Shown: positions 1 to 12,359, counted from the stretch's first letter. The stretch: DNA of 64,000 nt from Apium graveolens (GCF_009905375.1 NC_133652.1:19022850-19086849), one strand, 5' to 3'. Numbers and translations: made by a program. The notes: generated by a model from the sequence alone, not told the origin.

Positions 1-1
1 C

Positions 2-372
2 AAGAATAATGATTGGGAGATTCTTTATCATTCGGGGAAAGCCAATATGGTGGCTGATGCCCTTAGTAAAAAGGAGAGACTCAAGATGATAATGCCTTTT
101 GGAGAGTTTATAAGAGATTTTGAGAAAATGGAAATAGAAGTGAAGGTAACCGGAGCCGGTACCGAAAAGCTGTTTGAGATTGCAATACAGCCCGAATTAT
201 TGGAAAAGATCATATTGTGCCAGAAAAAGTTATGAATGAAGGTAGAGAGCCAACAATTAGATAAAAGATTAATATCGAGAAAGATGATAAGGGAATAATG
301 AGGTATTCCTATAGAATTTGGGTTCCGAAAGTTCAAGAGTGTAAGGATGAGAACTTAGATGAGAGCCATAGT
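2..372 (+). pseudogene. Fragment of gypsy RNase H C-terminus and RNase H-integrase linker
   Basis: The reading contains YHSGKANMVADALSKKERL, the hallmark end of gypsy RNase H (usual form YHPGKANVVADALSRK). About 60 residues follow, ending QPELLEKI, which matches the linker in element F of this window (61100-61203 region, minus). After the stop near 235 a degraded stretch resembles the linker segment that precedes the H2C2 zinc finger (WVPKVQE). No start codon belongs to it; it is an internal piece of pol cut by the window edge. It is not functional. Confidence 0.75.
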
Positions 373-659
373 TGAGGAATAAGATTTAGAGCAAACCCTG
401 AACGCGATAGTCAGGGAGGTCGCCATCAAGATAGAAGGAACCCATGACATAATGGAGTGGAAAATGAGGATTTTAAATTAAAAGATGACCCCGATTATGG
501 GGAGTAGGATGAAACATTTCATAATAAGGAAACAGAAAGTCGAGTAAGGAAAGGAGACCCGAGACGGTACTCCTATACGGCAATTCATAGACCTGTCTAG
601 ACAGAACTTAGACTATTATCCCCAACCACCACTTTGAGGAAACAATGCGGTAGGAAATT

Positions 660-1000
660 CTTCATGACCTTTAAGTCGTTAAGCTCTCAGAGTTCCAAGG
701 AACAGGTTGACCCAGTCGAGGCAATAGCCTGGCTAAAGGAAATAGAGGAATCAGTTGAGATTCTAAATGATTGACGAATCACAAAAGACTATTTTTATCA
801 CTTACCCTCCTAAGAGAGAGGCCACCTGCTGGTGAAAGACCAAGAAAGGCACGGAGCCAGAGGATAGAATAAACTGATTTAAGTTCAGTCAATTGTTTTC
901 GGGAAAGTAATTCCCAAGGTTATGGAGATAGTGTAAAAACTTTGGAGCTAGAACAAAAGTGGATGAGTATGATGAATTATGAATCTAAGTCGTAAAAGTG
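660..1000 (+). pseudogene. Degraded gypsy gag (retrotrans_gag-like) fragment
   Basis: Read across frames, this stretch gives FKSLSSQSSKEQVDPVEA, then AWLKEIEESVEIL, then a broken QKTIF..TYPPKREATCWW and FSQLFSGK. This follows the order of plant gypsy Gag: the 'VDPVxAxxWLxxIE', 'QKxxFAxxxLxGxAxxWW' and 'FxxxFxxKYFP' blocks. Several stops and shifts interrupt it. It lies downstream of an RNase H fragment, which is the wrong order for a single intact element. The identification rests on block order read by eye. Confidence 0.6.
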
Positions 1001-1714
1001 GTCAAGATTCGTTCTGAGGACACGAATCCAGAATGACGGGATGTTTGAAATCAATGCTTATATTGTGATTGGTTTGTGAAATAATGATAAGAGAAAGGAA
1101 AATAAAAAGAAACTGAAGTGGAAAGGAATATAAAGGCAATAGAGTTTGAGGAATGATAAGGGAGTTGGGTATGAGGAAACCCTAAAGACTCATAGCAATA
1201 GAAATAGAAAAGTATGTAATCGTCAGGATGATGATGATCCACCATGAGTTAAAATTGATGGTTGAAGGCATAAGAGATACATATATTGTACCCCCTTTAA
1301 GTTGGGAGGATTCGAGGAAACCTTGAGATAATTCGAAGGATAAATAATGAGACGCGGATAGACTGAGGAGACAAGAAAGTAAGAAATCAGGAAAAAAAAA
1401 TTTGGATGAAGGAAGTGACCTTCAATAATGTGAAATGTAAGACCGGTGGCTCGATACCCAGAAAGGGAGACGCCAGGTATGAGAGATATCCCAACATTGA
1501 GATGACTGTGGAGATAAACAACAAAAGTAAATAAGGAATTATTAAGAAGAGGTTCACGTTGAACATGACCAATATCTTCCAGAACATCCATGTTATCGTT
1601 ACCAGATTAGGCAAGAAAAGCGGATAACCGTTGTTATCTTTTGGAGGCCATTTTGATTAACCTCATTTTGTATACAGATGTTATTGTGAAATTAGGCATT
1701 TACTATCGAGGTGG
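1001..1714 (+). other. Unrecognised decayed retroelement interior
   Basis: No reading frame longer than about 120 codons and no motif I can name. By position between gag-like and RT-like pieces it should hold decayed gag C-terminus and protease. I see no CCHC knuckle and no DSG/DTG protease motif. Confidence 0.4.
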
Positions 1715-2115
1715 GAATGATTGAATAAGATACCCATATCAGGGATATATGACTTTATTTATCCATGGAAGGATGCTTGTACCTTTTTAAAGGTGGAATT
1801 AAGGATAGAACATCGGTAACTTAAAACAAATCCTAGGGGAATGCATAAAGGTTGGCATTTCACCCTTAATAGGGATAGTATGAGTTTTGACAGTATGAAT
1901 TGGAAAGGATTAAGGTAATAATAACCTTTAAGGATCAGTGGAGAAATTCTTCAGAAGTATATAGACAATGGTTCTACTATTAGTAAATGGTATTGTGATA
2001 TGCCCTGTATCTAGGGAATACAGGAGGAACGATTGAAGGATAACCTTAGAGGTTTTATAAGGAAAAAGGTAATATTCAAAATTCTCAAGAATGGAAATGG
2101 GGATAAAGGAAATAT
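1715..2115 (+). pseudogene. Degraded gypsy reverse transcriptase fragment
   Basis: Reading across frames, the start gives LNKIPIS..YDFIYPWKDACTF, then an LRIEHR block. This matches the RT segment 'LNKxxxKxxYPLPxIDDLxDxLxGAxxFSKxDLxxGYHQLR'. Near 1960-2110 the order 'YRQW...EG*P*RFYKEKGNIQNSQEWKW' matches the region after the catalytic YIDD box (normally 'EEHxxHLxxVLxxLRxxxLYAKFSKCEFW'). The catalytic YIDD itself is not readable. Multiple stops and shifts mean no protein can be made. Confidence 0.55.
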
Positions 2116-2307
2116 GACGTAATTATAATGATGCCAAGTGGGGCACGTGTTAAACCACGAGAAAGTATGGATCAAACCAGTAAAGGTTGAAATTGTTCTA
2201 GGCAATTAGGACTTAAGATAAAAGATGTTCTAAGTATAGTTGAGAGTCAGTCGTGACAGTGATTAACCTCTAAAGACTGAGGCAATAACTTATGGAAAAA
2301 TGGTGAT

Positions 2308-2475
2308 TTTTTTTTTCTCATCAGATTTTAAGGAATACATCTTCACATAAGCTGTGATTGAAATGAGGTAGAAAATTATTTGGAGGTGGTTAAAATGACA
2401 TTGACTGTAAGGAAATTGTACTATCAGGAAAGGCCAAAGAGGTGGCCGACACTTTAAAGGTAAGAGGATAATTAT
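2308..2475 (+). pseudogene. Degraded gypsy RNase H fragment
   Basis: Frame-shifted text gives SDFKEYIFT, then an 'EMR..IIWRWL' block and a '..GNCTI..KGQRGG' block. This parallels '[47 protein letters not shown]', which is intact in element F of this window. It supports one continuous plus-strand pol running RT, RNase H, integrase after position 1715. Confidence 0.55.
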
Positions 2476-3740
2476 AGGCACTTGTGCCAAAGGAATACAG
2501 TGATGATGGTTAAAACTGTGAAGGTTGTATTATGGTTTGGAAGATTGACATTCCTTCTGATGACTGTGCAATACCCAACCGTAATAGTAGTTAGTAAAGG
2601 TTTAATTCGTGTAATCGCCATGAGCGGGCTATCTATCTCAGAAGATACTATCTTGAGATAAGCCAGGACCATAGTTCAAAAAGGACTAAACAAACCTTTG
2701 AGTTAAGTCTTCTATTGAAGGCATATGATTAAGAATGGTATTAACCTGCTATCGTTGCTTTGAGCGAAACTCTTCTGCAAATTTTATCTGCTTCATGTCA
2801 TGAAAGTACGCCAGAGTTTGGAGTGTTCTTCATGAATTATGATTGGTGATTATGTTAACTCCTTAGAAGTATTTGATACGACATGTATGGACTCCGTATG
2901 GTTAGATATTAAGACTTCATGGAAAATGAATGACTACAGTAGGTCAGTGGTGGACCATAGTAAGGCAGCAATGATTCTGCGAGTATCGAGCTGATTACAA
3001 CCGTGAGAGTTGTATTGGAATAGGTGTCGAGATTGAGTACCCCTAATCGGGTCGTGGTAGTGTATAAGTTATCATTGATAGACTAATTAAGTAGAGTATC
3101 TACCTAGTGAATTATTATTCTTTCTTATCAATAGAGAGTCGTATTATTATACGAGGAAGGTTGCGGTGCAAGCATAGAATTCTAGTAGCGATGATGTATA
3201 GAATGAGATCCCAGATTCGATTTTCGATGTCGAGGGAGTTTCAAAGGTGATTGTGTTTAAACTCGAGGAAGAGCATGGTTCCATAGAATGATGGACGGAA
3301 TAGAAATATTTAGGCATGGGAAATACGATGCTATAATACTTGATACTGATATAAATACGTTTATGTTTTGTTCTCCTATGACAAACCTCTATAATTCAGA
3401 GGTAGGTTCCATGCCAGATATTTTATGGCAATAAAATTTTTATGAATATACAATTCTCTTCAATTCGTTCTTTTCTCTTCTTTTCATTTCATGTAATCTG
3501 AGAAGGACAACCCTTCCAAAAGGGGAGGTATTGCCGAATGACTATCTATCTGTGTGATAGAAGCCGAGTAGGATACCAGCTATTGTTTAATTGCTTGTCA
3601 AGTACTAAAGGCTGGCCACCTTCTGTACTAACTATGCAATATAACAAGTGTTCATGATCATAGTGATCTCTCAACAAATTCCTTTACTTCTATTTGATTG
3701 ATCAAATTTTGGAAAATAGAAACAACTGAAAAAGGAGTAA
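2476..3740 (+). other. Unrecognised 1.3-kb stretch between RNase H and integrase remnants
   Basis: In an intact gypsy element this interval would hold the H2C2 zinc finger and integrase catalytic core in roughly 0.9 kb. I cannot read either here. Short T-rich and A-rich runs occur near 3440-3500, and no ORF exceeds about 66 codons. It may be decayed integrase or a small unrelated insertion. Confidence 0.35.
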
Positions 3741-4650
3741 TAAAGTGGTGGTAGTATGCGGAATGGGAACACATTCGTGATACTAAGGTTGACGTGGTTA
3801 TTAAAAGGTTATAGAACGCTAACGAGCAAAAGTATAACCAGTATAATATTAGGAACGGAAGGTAGTAGCGATTACGAACTGGAAAAGAATGGGTATTGAG
3901 AAGCAGAAGCTCTAATGATAAAAGCTATAATGAGAGTCTGTGCAATAGACTTGAAAGAATTTGGAATGATCACTTAATTCGGATTGAGTTATCTTACGAC
4001 AATAGATCATATGTCATTATCGAGATGTCGCCTTATGAGATCCTTGAGGGAAGATAATGTCGATCTCCCTTATGTTAGGATGAAGTTGTAGAGCGCAAGA
4101 TGCTCGGACCCGCAGTAGTCCAAAGGACCAAGGATATGATAGATCTAATCAGAGGACGGCTGGTAGTAGCCCAAGATGGACATGATAAGTATGTTGATTT
4201 GACCCGAAAGGATAAAGAGTATGAAATAGGGGACCTAGTAATGTTATAGGTATCCCTTGGAAAGGATTGATGAGGTTCGGAAAGAAAGGAAAGCTAAGTC
4301 TACAATTTGTTGGACCCTTGGATATATTAAGACGTTTGGGAAGTTAGCATATAAGCTAGCCCTAACCCCGAATATGTAGCAAGTTCATAACGTGTTCCAC
4401 GTATCAATGTTAAGGAAGTGTAATTCGGATGCCAGTCAAATAGGGGCATATGAGCGCATAGATATGCAACCCGACGTAACCTATATGGAGCAACCAGGAA
4501 GGGTTATAGAGTGAAAAGGAACAAGTGCTTAGGAGAAGGATTATCAAACTAGGCAGAGTTTGGTGGTAGAACCACAATGTGGAAAATTGACTCGAGAGTT
4601 AGAAAGTGTAATGCTAAGAAAGTATCCCCATTTGTTTTCTATCTGATTCC
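3741..4650 (+). pseudogene. Degraded gypsy integrase C-terminus with chromodomain
   Basis: Readable blocks in order are the 'YRDVALLRSLREDNVD' region (normally 'IGMxPYEALYGRKC'), a GPY/F-like block (KAKSTICWTLGYIKTF), the HNVFHVSMLRKCNSD block, and a tail resembling the Del/Tekay chromodomain with ELES and KYPHLFS at the end. The same blocks are intact in element F (59584-60672). The chromodomain places the element among plant chromoviruses. In the family it is thought to bind histone marks and guide insertion into heterochromatin. Stops and shifts abolish the frame. Confidence 0.7.
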
Positions 4651-4679
4651 GGGACGGAATCCTTTTAAGGAGGGGAGAC
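4645..4679 (+). promoter_or_regulatory. Polypurine tract with adjacent hairpin (gypsy 3' LTR primer)
   Basis: The tract AAGGAGGGGAGA at 4667-4678 sits one base before the LTR start (T at 4680) and would prime plus-strand DNA synthesis. A perfect 6-bp inverted repeat, GATTCC/GGAATC (4645-4650 and 4656-4661, 5-nt loop), ends 5 bases before it. Confidence 0.75.
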
Positions 4680-6780
4680 TGTAATAACCCCAATTTTTGA
4701 GAAATTTTGAAACCCTTATGAATAGTGTTTTTGCTGAACGAGAAAACTTTTCATGCCACGCTATGTAGGGGTTCTGTTATTGATCTTATGGGATATTATT
4801 AGTACTCTATGTGGTATATAAGTGTATGTAAAGATCGTCAGAATCCAATTCCGAACACTTTGATTTTTCCCGGAAATCCACAAGATACGGAGAGAATTGA
4901 GTATAAGGTAACAGGATAAAAAGGATTGAAATTAAAGGATTATAGGAGAGGATCATAAAAGGAATATAATATATTGAGAAAGGTTAAGGGAACCTAAGTA
5001 ATAAGATCCCGGGTATGATCCCTCAAACGATAAACGAGAACGAAAGATAAGCGAACCGTAAAACAAATAAGTGACCAAGAGACAAGCTTGTACAAGAAGC
5101 CAGGGATTGTGACATCATCAAACCACAAGGTGTGGACAAGTGGGAGCATAATGACATGTGCAAGGTGACACAAGCATGACATAGAAGGGAAGGAAGTGTG
5201 GTTGAATTATAACCACACAAAATCAAGGTTAATTAAGTCATTAACCAAAAACAACACAAAAATCAACCAACCAAGCAAATCATTTCATTTTCATCAAACA
5301 AAACACAAAAATATCTTCTTCCCAAGCTAGCTCTCGGCCCATTTCTTAAAATTTGAAGATCCAAGCTCCACCACTTACTATTTAGCAAGGTAATTATCTA
5401 AGCTTCCCCATGGATAGTTACATACTTCCTATAAGTTTAAGCTTCTAATTCCAAGCCAATCTTTTTCTATAAATCAAGGAAGAAGATGGTGAATAGTAAC
5501 CTTCAAGAAATAACTTTAGTTTTCTTGAATTTTTATGAAAGATTAAGGTTATACAAGCAAGGATCAAGGTTCTTTTAGGCATTCAAAGCTCTTGGGTTGT
5601 GTTAGGAAGCTTCAAGGAGGTATAAACAACTTTCACCTTTAACTTATAGTTTGAACTTTGAGTTTTGATGAGTTTATGGATGGATTAATGTATATATAGA
5701 AATATCCATGTATGTATAGCAAGATCCATGTATGATAGATGGTTTGGTTGGATTTGTGGTGATTTTGGATATGAATCTTGGTTAATGGTTAATGAATCTT
5801 AAGTTATGGTTAGTAGATCATGTTTGTGGTTGAATAAGTTGGAAAACCTTGAGATTATGGACTGACTTTGCCTTGATATAAGTTGTGTTTGAGGTATTGA
5901 TGATGGTTGGGTGGTTTGTAGTGAATTGGTAAAGAATTGGAGTGGTATAAATATTGGTAATCGCGTAAACATAGTCGTCGTAACGTCCGATTTTCTTTAG
6001 ACTGTTTTGTGCATAACATTAGGACCCGAGAACCCCCTGCTAGATTGTGACCACTGCCATGTTTAGATAGCTCATGTTACGAGCTTCGTTTTGATATGTA
6101 GTTCGTTCGATTCCGATTTACGGTTTAGGAGAAACGACCGTTTCAAGTAACGGCGTTTCGCGAACGAAACTTTTTCCCTCGCCTTACTTTGAAATGTAGG
6201 TTAAAGACCAAAAAGGGTTAATTAATGCATGAAACATTTATGGTAAGTGTTTTAGGCAGTTGGTAAGTCACTCGCGAAGGAATCGCTTTAAAACTCGTAA
6301 AGGTTAAATTATTAAAAATGGTGGAGCCGAGGGTACCCGAGTGACTTAAGCGAATCAGTGAGCGCAAAACAAGCGTTAGAGTCTAAGTTAGTTAAAATAT
6401 AGATTCACAAGTGACTTTGGTTTAATTCCAACTTACTTGTTGTTTATAGGTTACCAGACTCGTCCCGAGCCATTCGTAACCCCCAGTCGCTCAGGCAAGT
6501 TTTCTACCCGTTATACTGTTGTTGTGATGTAAATATATGTATATGCATTATCTTGTGATATTGCATGATTGTTAGTAGCAAATTTTGCAATATATTGGAG
6601 TATGCTAATATGGTATATATGCATGCCTGTTTCATATTCTTGAAATATATATCTGTTGGTTCATTTGATAATACCTATGCTAGAGGATAGCGGTAACTTG
6701 CATATACCCTTAGTATAGGGACCCAAAAGGTGAAAATATTTTCTAAAACCGGGAGTCGAGGATCCCGAGTAATCTTGTAT

Positions 6781-6792
6781 ATATGGATATGG

Positions 6793-6824
<32 letters not shown>

Positions 6825-6826
6825 GG
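6781..6826. repeat. (TA)n microsatellite inside gypsy LTR
   Basis: Alternating TA/AT run with minor interruptions. Related LTR copies carry the same microsatellite at about 43739-43754 and 47072-47098, with different lengths. Confidence 0.9.
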
Positions 6827-6894
6827 TTATAGTTTTCCAAACTATTAATCGAATAAGGTTTATTCGATAACTTTAAACTTTATTACATTATTTC

Positions 6895-7035
6895 GAATAT
6901 TATTCGAGGACTTATGACTCCTTTATTTTATTTAATGAATATTATTTATAATATTCATTCGAGGTATTATGACTCAGCTTATTTTATTTATTGAATATTA
7001 TTTGAATATTCATTTGAGGATCTATGACTCCGATT
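6895..7035 (+). repeat. 55-bp tandem repeat in gypsy LTR (about three copies)
   Basis: The phrase 'GAGGACTTATGACTCC...TTATTTTATTT...GAATATTATT...ATATTCATTC' repeats with starts near 6906, 6961 and 7016. LTR E copies carry two units (43835/43891 and about 47178/47234). The number of units therefore varies between LTRs of one family. Confidence 0.75.
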
Positions 7036-9101
7036 ATTTGCTGAGATATATTCTTTATTTTATTAAAGAATAAGATGTCAATAATCAAACTTATTTTCGA
7101 TTATTCAAATAAAGATAATACTTTCATATAAGTATATCTTTGGTTATTTAATGTTTATTTCAAGTATAAGTTTTAATACTTCTACTTCAATTATTTTTAT
7201 AAAGATTATTCTTTATGGGAATATTATTTAAATAATAATATTCAGTCATTTTCTAAATATTCTGGGGACTGATTTACTTCATTAAATCAGCCTTACTCCA
7301 AACACTCTTTAAAGTGTTTTCGAGTCTTCAAAATGATTTTTAAAAGTCAGAGCGGATCCCAAAACTCATTTTTATATTTAAGATCTTCCTTTTAAGGGGA
7401 TTTAAATACTCGCTCAAAACCTGGGGAATCCGGCTCTGTGGTGTATTTTATATTCGCAACAAGGTTGCAGATTTGGTAAATGAATTGATTACTTGCCCAA
7501 CGTTCGGGAAGTAAGCCCCTCTCATTGAGTCGGCATAAGCGACAGGCCGGGGTACGGTCTATTATTGTGTAAGTGGCTCAGTGGGAGTCCATCAAATGCA
7601 TAAGTGGCTGAGTGGCAGTCCAGCATAGGTCTTAATTATGACCAGGGTGATGACCAGTGGGGAATTCGTCCATCTACTAGTAGAAAAGGTTACTTATTGG
7701 TATCTTTGCCTGATCAGCGAGATATCGGGTTTATGCCAAAATTCTTTTCCTTTCCAAAATTCATTGGATGTTTCAAACTCTGTTCATACTTTACATAACA
7801 GAGGTTCCAGGAAATGTTTAAGAGATATATATATGTGGATATATATATATCGGGACTAAATAAAGTATCTCGTAACTTTATTTCATTCAATAATATTTCA
7901 AAGATTGAATCTATTCAAATCTTGTCTTGTAGTCTCATCTATGTGATGAACTTTTGAAACTGATTATAACTTGAACGGTGGTAGTTCAAGTAGTATTGGG
8001 AAAGATATAAGTATATTGGGGTATTTGGTAACCTCATCTTTTAAACTTATATCTAATTAATAATTGTCTTATGAATGACAAAGATTTTCAGAAAAACGTT
8101 GAGACAAGGTTAGATATATGAGATCACCTTGCAACGATATTTTTTTTATATACAGTTATACACTGGGACTTTGTGTATATTATGCATGGAAGAGGACTTC
8201 CAATATTTTGAAAAGTATATATGTATATATACTGAATATTTTGCGACTTCATCGCATTAAGATATCGAACTTGGTTCATTTCTTTTGACCAAGACTTTCA
8301 TGAGTATTATGAGTAGGCTCATATATTGTAAATCATTATACATATTATTTTGGTGGGCTTGCTGCTCACCCTTGCTTTATTTCTTCATCACACAACAACA
8401 GTTAGGAAAGATGGCCAGACCCCAGCAGATCCAGCGCAAGCGCGTGGGAAGCGTCCCGCGTCTTCCCGTTGATGTTGTAGCTGCTATAGCTGCAGAGGTA
8501 GATCTATTGTAGATCAGACCATCTACTTTTGAGAATCAATTATGTATAATTATAACTTGTGGCAGATAATGGCAATTAACTGTAAATTTATCGAGTAATC
8601 ATTTTGGGTTGTAATAACTTTTAAATTGTGGATTCAAAGACTTGTACTTATTTAAATTTCATCTCTGAGACTATAACGGGTTGTGGTGTGTGTTAGTGTG
8701 GGGTCACAGCATAAGGTTATTTATTATTAATTAAGTGAAGTGATATTGTGGAAAGAAAGACCGTGACGACCCGGATCCCCGACCCCGGATCTGGGGGTGT
8801 TACACCTATATTTTGGGTAACATATAAACAGTCACATAATTTGGGTTAGTGGCACTTGAATATGTGCAGTAATTTCTACTTGTTTCGTGTGCTCATTAAC
8901 TCCTGTTTTACATTTTCAATGACTGTAATAGTTACTCATCAGCCTAGGGAGACGAGGTATAATTAATTTTACCTATACCTATTCATTATACCGTGCATCT
9001 CTTGGTATTCACTTGGTTATTTAAACCAACACTTAATTCCAGCCAACACATCTTTCATTTTCTCATAAACTCACTATCTTTCTTCATACTCATCCAAAAA
9101 C

Positions 9102-9368
9102 ATGGTTCTTTACACCCTCTTCCTGAACTATAGAACCTACAATGTAGTGTTGAGGTGTGCTGATTGGCAGCAGGAGTGGCATATCACTGCCATTCCTGAA
9201 GAAATTTGGAACTCTGTTCCACAAGAGGTGCATACAGACCTCTTGTTCTTTGAGATAGACTACCAGCTCCATCTTGACCGGCTGGAAGAAGACAGGAGAG
9301 AAGCCCTCCGTCAGCAAGAACAGATCATCCATCTTGCAGTGCTCTTTGTCAGCAGCAGGAGGAACTAG
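9102..9368 (+). CDS. Small intact ORF of element C, function unknown
   Basis: Starts ATG within AAACATGG and encodes 88 residues with a charged, glutamine-rich C-terminal third (LEEDRREALRQQEQ) that could form a short helix. I do not recognise the family. It has no signal peptide and no clear membrane segment. Upstream, a TATTTAAA box at about 9018-9025 and a pyrimidine-rich leader give it a gene-like start, about 80 bases before the ATG. It lies before ORF2 in an element whose ORF2 is broken, yet this frame is uninterrupted. At 88 codons that is only weak evidence of selection. It could also be a host-derived or older element fragment. Confidence 0.45.
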   Translation: MVLYTLFLNYRTYNVVLRCADWQQEWHITAIPEEIWNSVPQEVHTDLLFFEIDYQLHLDRLEEDRREALRQQEQIIHLAVLFVSSRRN

Positions 9369-10150
9369 TCGATAGGTTTTCTTAGACTAGGACTAAGGCT
9401 GTTGATGTTAAGAATCGTAGATTAGGACTATCTTGTAATTTTTGCATGTGATTGTTAAATTTCATGAAATGTATTCATCTGATATATCAATGAAATTTCT
9501 TTTAATTGCAAGATTTGTTCTTTGTTTCTCAAATTATCTGACTGAGCATGTTCAATTACAAAATATTAATCTTTACTTCATCGATTTTAACTTTATCTTG
9601 TGATGAATGTTTTGATTAAATTCTGTTTATTTGAGGAAACTTTTGAGCAACAGGTTTTCATATAAGTACCTGTTGAAGATTGAAGCAATATTCTGATGAC
9701 TTTTAAATTCTAATAATAATCAAGTTCTGATGTTGACGTGGCGGTATTTTTTTTACTTGATTTATTATTGGTCATTACTTGAACGGTCATATTTTAACAG
9801 AATATTGATTAATGTGAGAAAAAGAAGGGATAATCATTAAGAGTTAGTGGTTAACGTGTTTGCCTTGAAATACTGAATGTGCTAGGTAATAATTGCTTAT
9901 TTACCGTGTCCATTACTTTTTGCCTTATCTATTGCATGTATGACAGTTGTCAAGGTCTGTTCCACTATTTTTTAACTGTAGTCACGTGGGGTGTCTAAGT
10001 AAAAGAGATAAAAGATTTTCAAAATCTTTTTATTTTCATTTTTACTCTATTCTCTCTCTTTTCTTATTCTCTCTCACATCTACTGACGATTTTTCCTTTT
10101 AGACATTTTCTCAAACACCTTACAGGTAAACTTTTTCTCACTAAATTCTG
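9369..10150 (+). promoter_or_regulatory. Spacer before ORF2 of element C with promoter-like end
   Basis: No gene seen. The last 170 bases look like a promoter and leader: a G-box CACGTG at 9983-9988, a TATA-like GATAAAAG at about 10007-10014, then a CT-rich leader (about 10040-10080) leading to the ORF2 ATG at 10151. Elements A and B have equivalent TATA boxes 116-119 bases before their ORF2 ATG. An exact copy of AAGTTCTGAT (reverse complement of the LTR C word) lies at 9722-9731. Confidence 0.45.
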
Positions 10151-12359
10151 ATGGCGCCTAAAGACGTTATTTTCAATGGAGCAAAGTTTGTTCCCAACAA
10201 CTTTTCTGCCATACTTAGCAAGGCTGATGCTCCTTCTGAACTTCATTTTATTCAAGATTTTCTCACGAGTTCTGATATTGGGTATGCTCTAACCCAACCT
10301 GATTCCGTTTCTGGAACTCAAGTACTGGAGTTCTGGAGGAGTGGCGTATATGATGATGGTGGTGCTCAAGGGTCCCCAAGCATAATCTTTACAGCAGGTG
10401 AGGATGAACATATAGTTACCTTGGCTACAGTTCGTCAAGCACTGCAACTACCTGAGAACTGTGTTTATACAACAGCTGAGGAGGCTGTTCTTCAGAATTT
10501 AATGGCCAGTCTGGGTTATGAACAGACTTTGGCAAAGCTGGGTCAGTTGAAAAGAAATAACATTAGGATGGAATGGAGTTTAATCTTTGACTGTATCACC
10601 AAGGCCTTCGCCAACAAATGCTCAAATTTTGATGCCATTCCGATTCTGAGTCCGCGAATCGGGTATGCTCTTATTAATCAAACTAATTTTGATTATGCTA
10701 GTGCTATTTTGGGATTCATTGGGGATAGGATGATAGAAGATAGAAATACTGTCTATTTTGCCAGATTTTGTCAGCTTATTATAGTTTTTGTTGTGATAAT
10801 AAGCCCCAAGCCATAACTGATTTACTTCCTTCATTTAAACTGACCAAGCGAGCTTTTAATGATCTTTTATCTACTGATAAAAAGAAGGCTATGTTAAGAC
10901 CCCTCCAAATACCTTTATCTGTTAAACAAGCCTTGATAATTCATGATCCAGTTAAATATACTGCTTTATATCCTGATGTTCAACCTCTTGAACCCCAACC
11001 ATCAGCATCTACCACTATAACACATATTCCTCACTCTGCTCAATCATCACAACCTACATCCTCAATACATACTATAAAACCATCTTCTTCCAGGCCTAAG
11101 AGGACTAGATCTATCTCTCAACCTTCACAAAAGAGAAGAAAGATGATTCTTCAGGATGAATCTGATACTGATGTTGAAGCACAGGTTCAAGCATCAGAAC
11201 CTTTGATAACAGAAGCTGAGAAGTTTACTTCTCAGAAGGATACTAGCATTGGGGGATCTAAGCTTCTCAAAAGGCTTAGAAAAATGTATTCTGATGAAAC
11301 TCCCATGGTATCTCCATCTTCAAAATGAAGACAGAAACAGAGAGCTTACAGGGACAGGGCTAAGCCAGTTTCAGAAGATGAGGAAGCAGGAGCTAAGGGA
11401 GGAGATCAGGAATCTCTGATCTCAAAAGAGCCAATTGTTGAAGATGTTGCGTATAAACCTCCTTTATCACCAATTCTGGAAACTGCAACAGAAGGAGTAT
11501 CTACTTCACCTGTGTCTCCTGTCACTGAATCAGTACCTACTGCTTATCCAGATCCAAGTACTGAGACTGCTGTTCACATCACTCAACCATCAACACAAAC
11601 TCCTGATGCTGTTGTTCATTCAGAATTGCCTACATCACCTTCTCTGCATCTAGATACTGAAGATCAGATTTTAGGTGAGCATCAGAATATGGTTGTTGAT
11701 CAGAACTTGGAAGCAGATCAACACATAGAGGATGATGTTGAAGCCTCAATAGCCTCTCACACTATTATTTTATCAGAGGATGCTGCAGATGCTGATTCTA
11801 TAAGTCCTGATGCTGATAAAGATGAAGTTGCTGGTAATGTTGCTACAAATGTTGATGCTGATGCAGCTGGTCCTTCTGGACATGCATCTCTACAAGCTCC
11901 TTCAAAAGCTGAACTAGTTAAAAAGTTTGTTAGAGGTGAAGCACCAATACCTTGGATTGAAACTCCTAGAGGACAGGAGTGAACTAAGGAATGGAACACG
12001 GTTACCTTTGTTCCATCTGAAAAGATTCTTGTTGAGCACTTGGCAAAAGCTGATGAGATGTTAATTAATGATGATTTCAAGACACAACTTCGAGTCACTA
12101 CATTGGGTACTAGACAACTCATGCAGAGTTACATAAAATTCAGGAAGAATTGCTCAAGCAAGAAACGACTAAGAAAATTGATAAGAAAACTTTCTTTCAA
12201 CCTACCTTTGACAGAGTTTCCTACATTGAGAAGATCCAAGAGAAGCAACAGTCTCAGATTGATGATATTTTGAAAAATCAAGCTTCTCAGCAATCTCAAC
12301 TTGATGAAATCAAAGCCTCAGTAGAATTGCTTGTGTCTCTTCTCTTACCTGCTGATGCC

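Larger units (their letters stand above)
1..8804 (+). mobile_element. Decayed Ty3/gypsy (Tekay/Del-like) element with 3' LTR
   Basis: The element enters from the left edge and ends with a long 3' LTR. Fragments in all three frames read as RNase H tail, gag, RT, RNase H, integrase C-terminus and chromodomain, all on the plus strand. A polypurine tract at 4667-4678 precedes the LTR start TGTAATAACCCC. The order is odd: an RNase H/integrase-linker piece (1-372) lies upstream of gag-like sequence (about 660-1000). So either two elements are joined here or the element is rearranged. Coding sequence is heavily stopped and shifted, so this is an old copy. The Tekay/Del assignment rests on the chromodomain and LTR length and is not backed by a tree. 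Confidence 0.8.
4680..8804 (+). repeat. 3' LTR of Tekay-like gypsy element (4.1 kb)
   Basis: Begins TGTAATAACCCC and ends GGGGGTGTTACA, a TG...CA element with an 11-12 base terminal inverted match. It directly follows a polypurine tract. The same LTR family recurs as LTR E (28694 onward and 45148 onward), aligning through shared blocks such as the 'GGTGGAGCCGAGGGTAC' and 'CAGGCAAGTTTTCTACCCG' regions. At 4125 bp it is long, as is usual for Tekay/Del. It holds an AT microsatellite and a 55-bp tandem repeat. I find no coding sequence; the short ORFs near 7604-7859 and 8285-8512 look like chance openings. Confidence 0.85.

Noticed and set aside
1051..2672. Short minus-strand ORFs in the first gypsy element
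   Set aside because: They are opposite decayed plus-strand pol, rich in Phe/Ile/Leu/Ser as expected from antisense of A/G-rich coding sequence, and have no recognisable domain.
7604..7859. ORFs near the end of the first gypsy LTR
   Set aside because: No family resemblance, and the related LTR E copies do not keep the frame.
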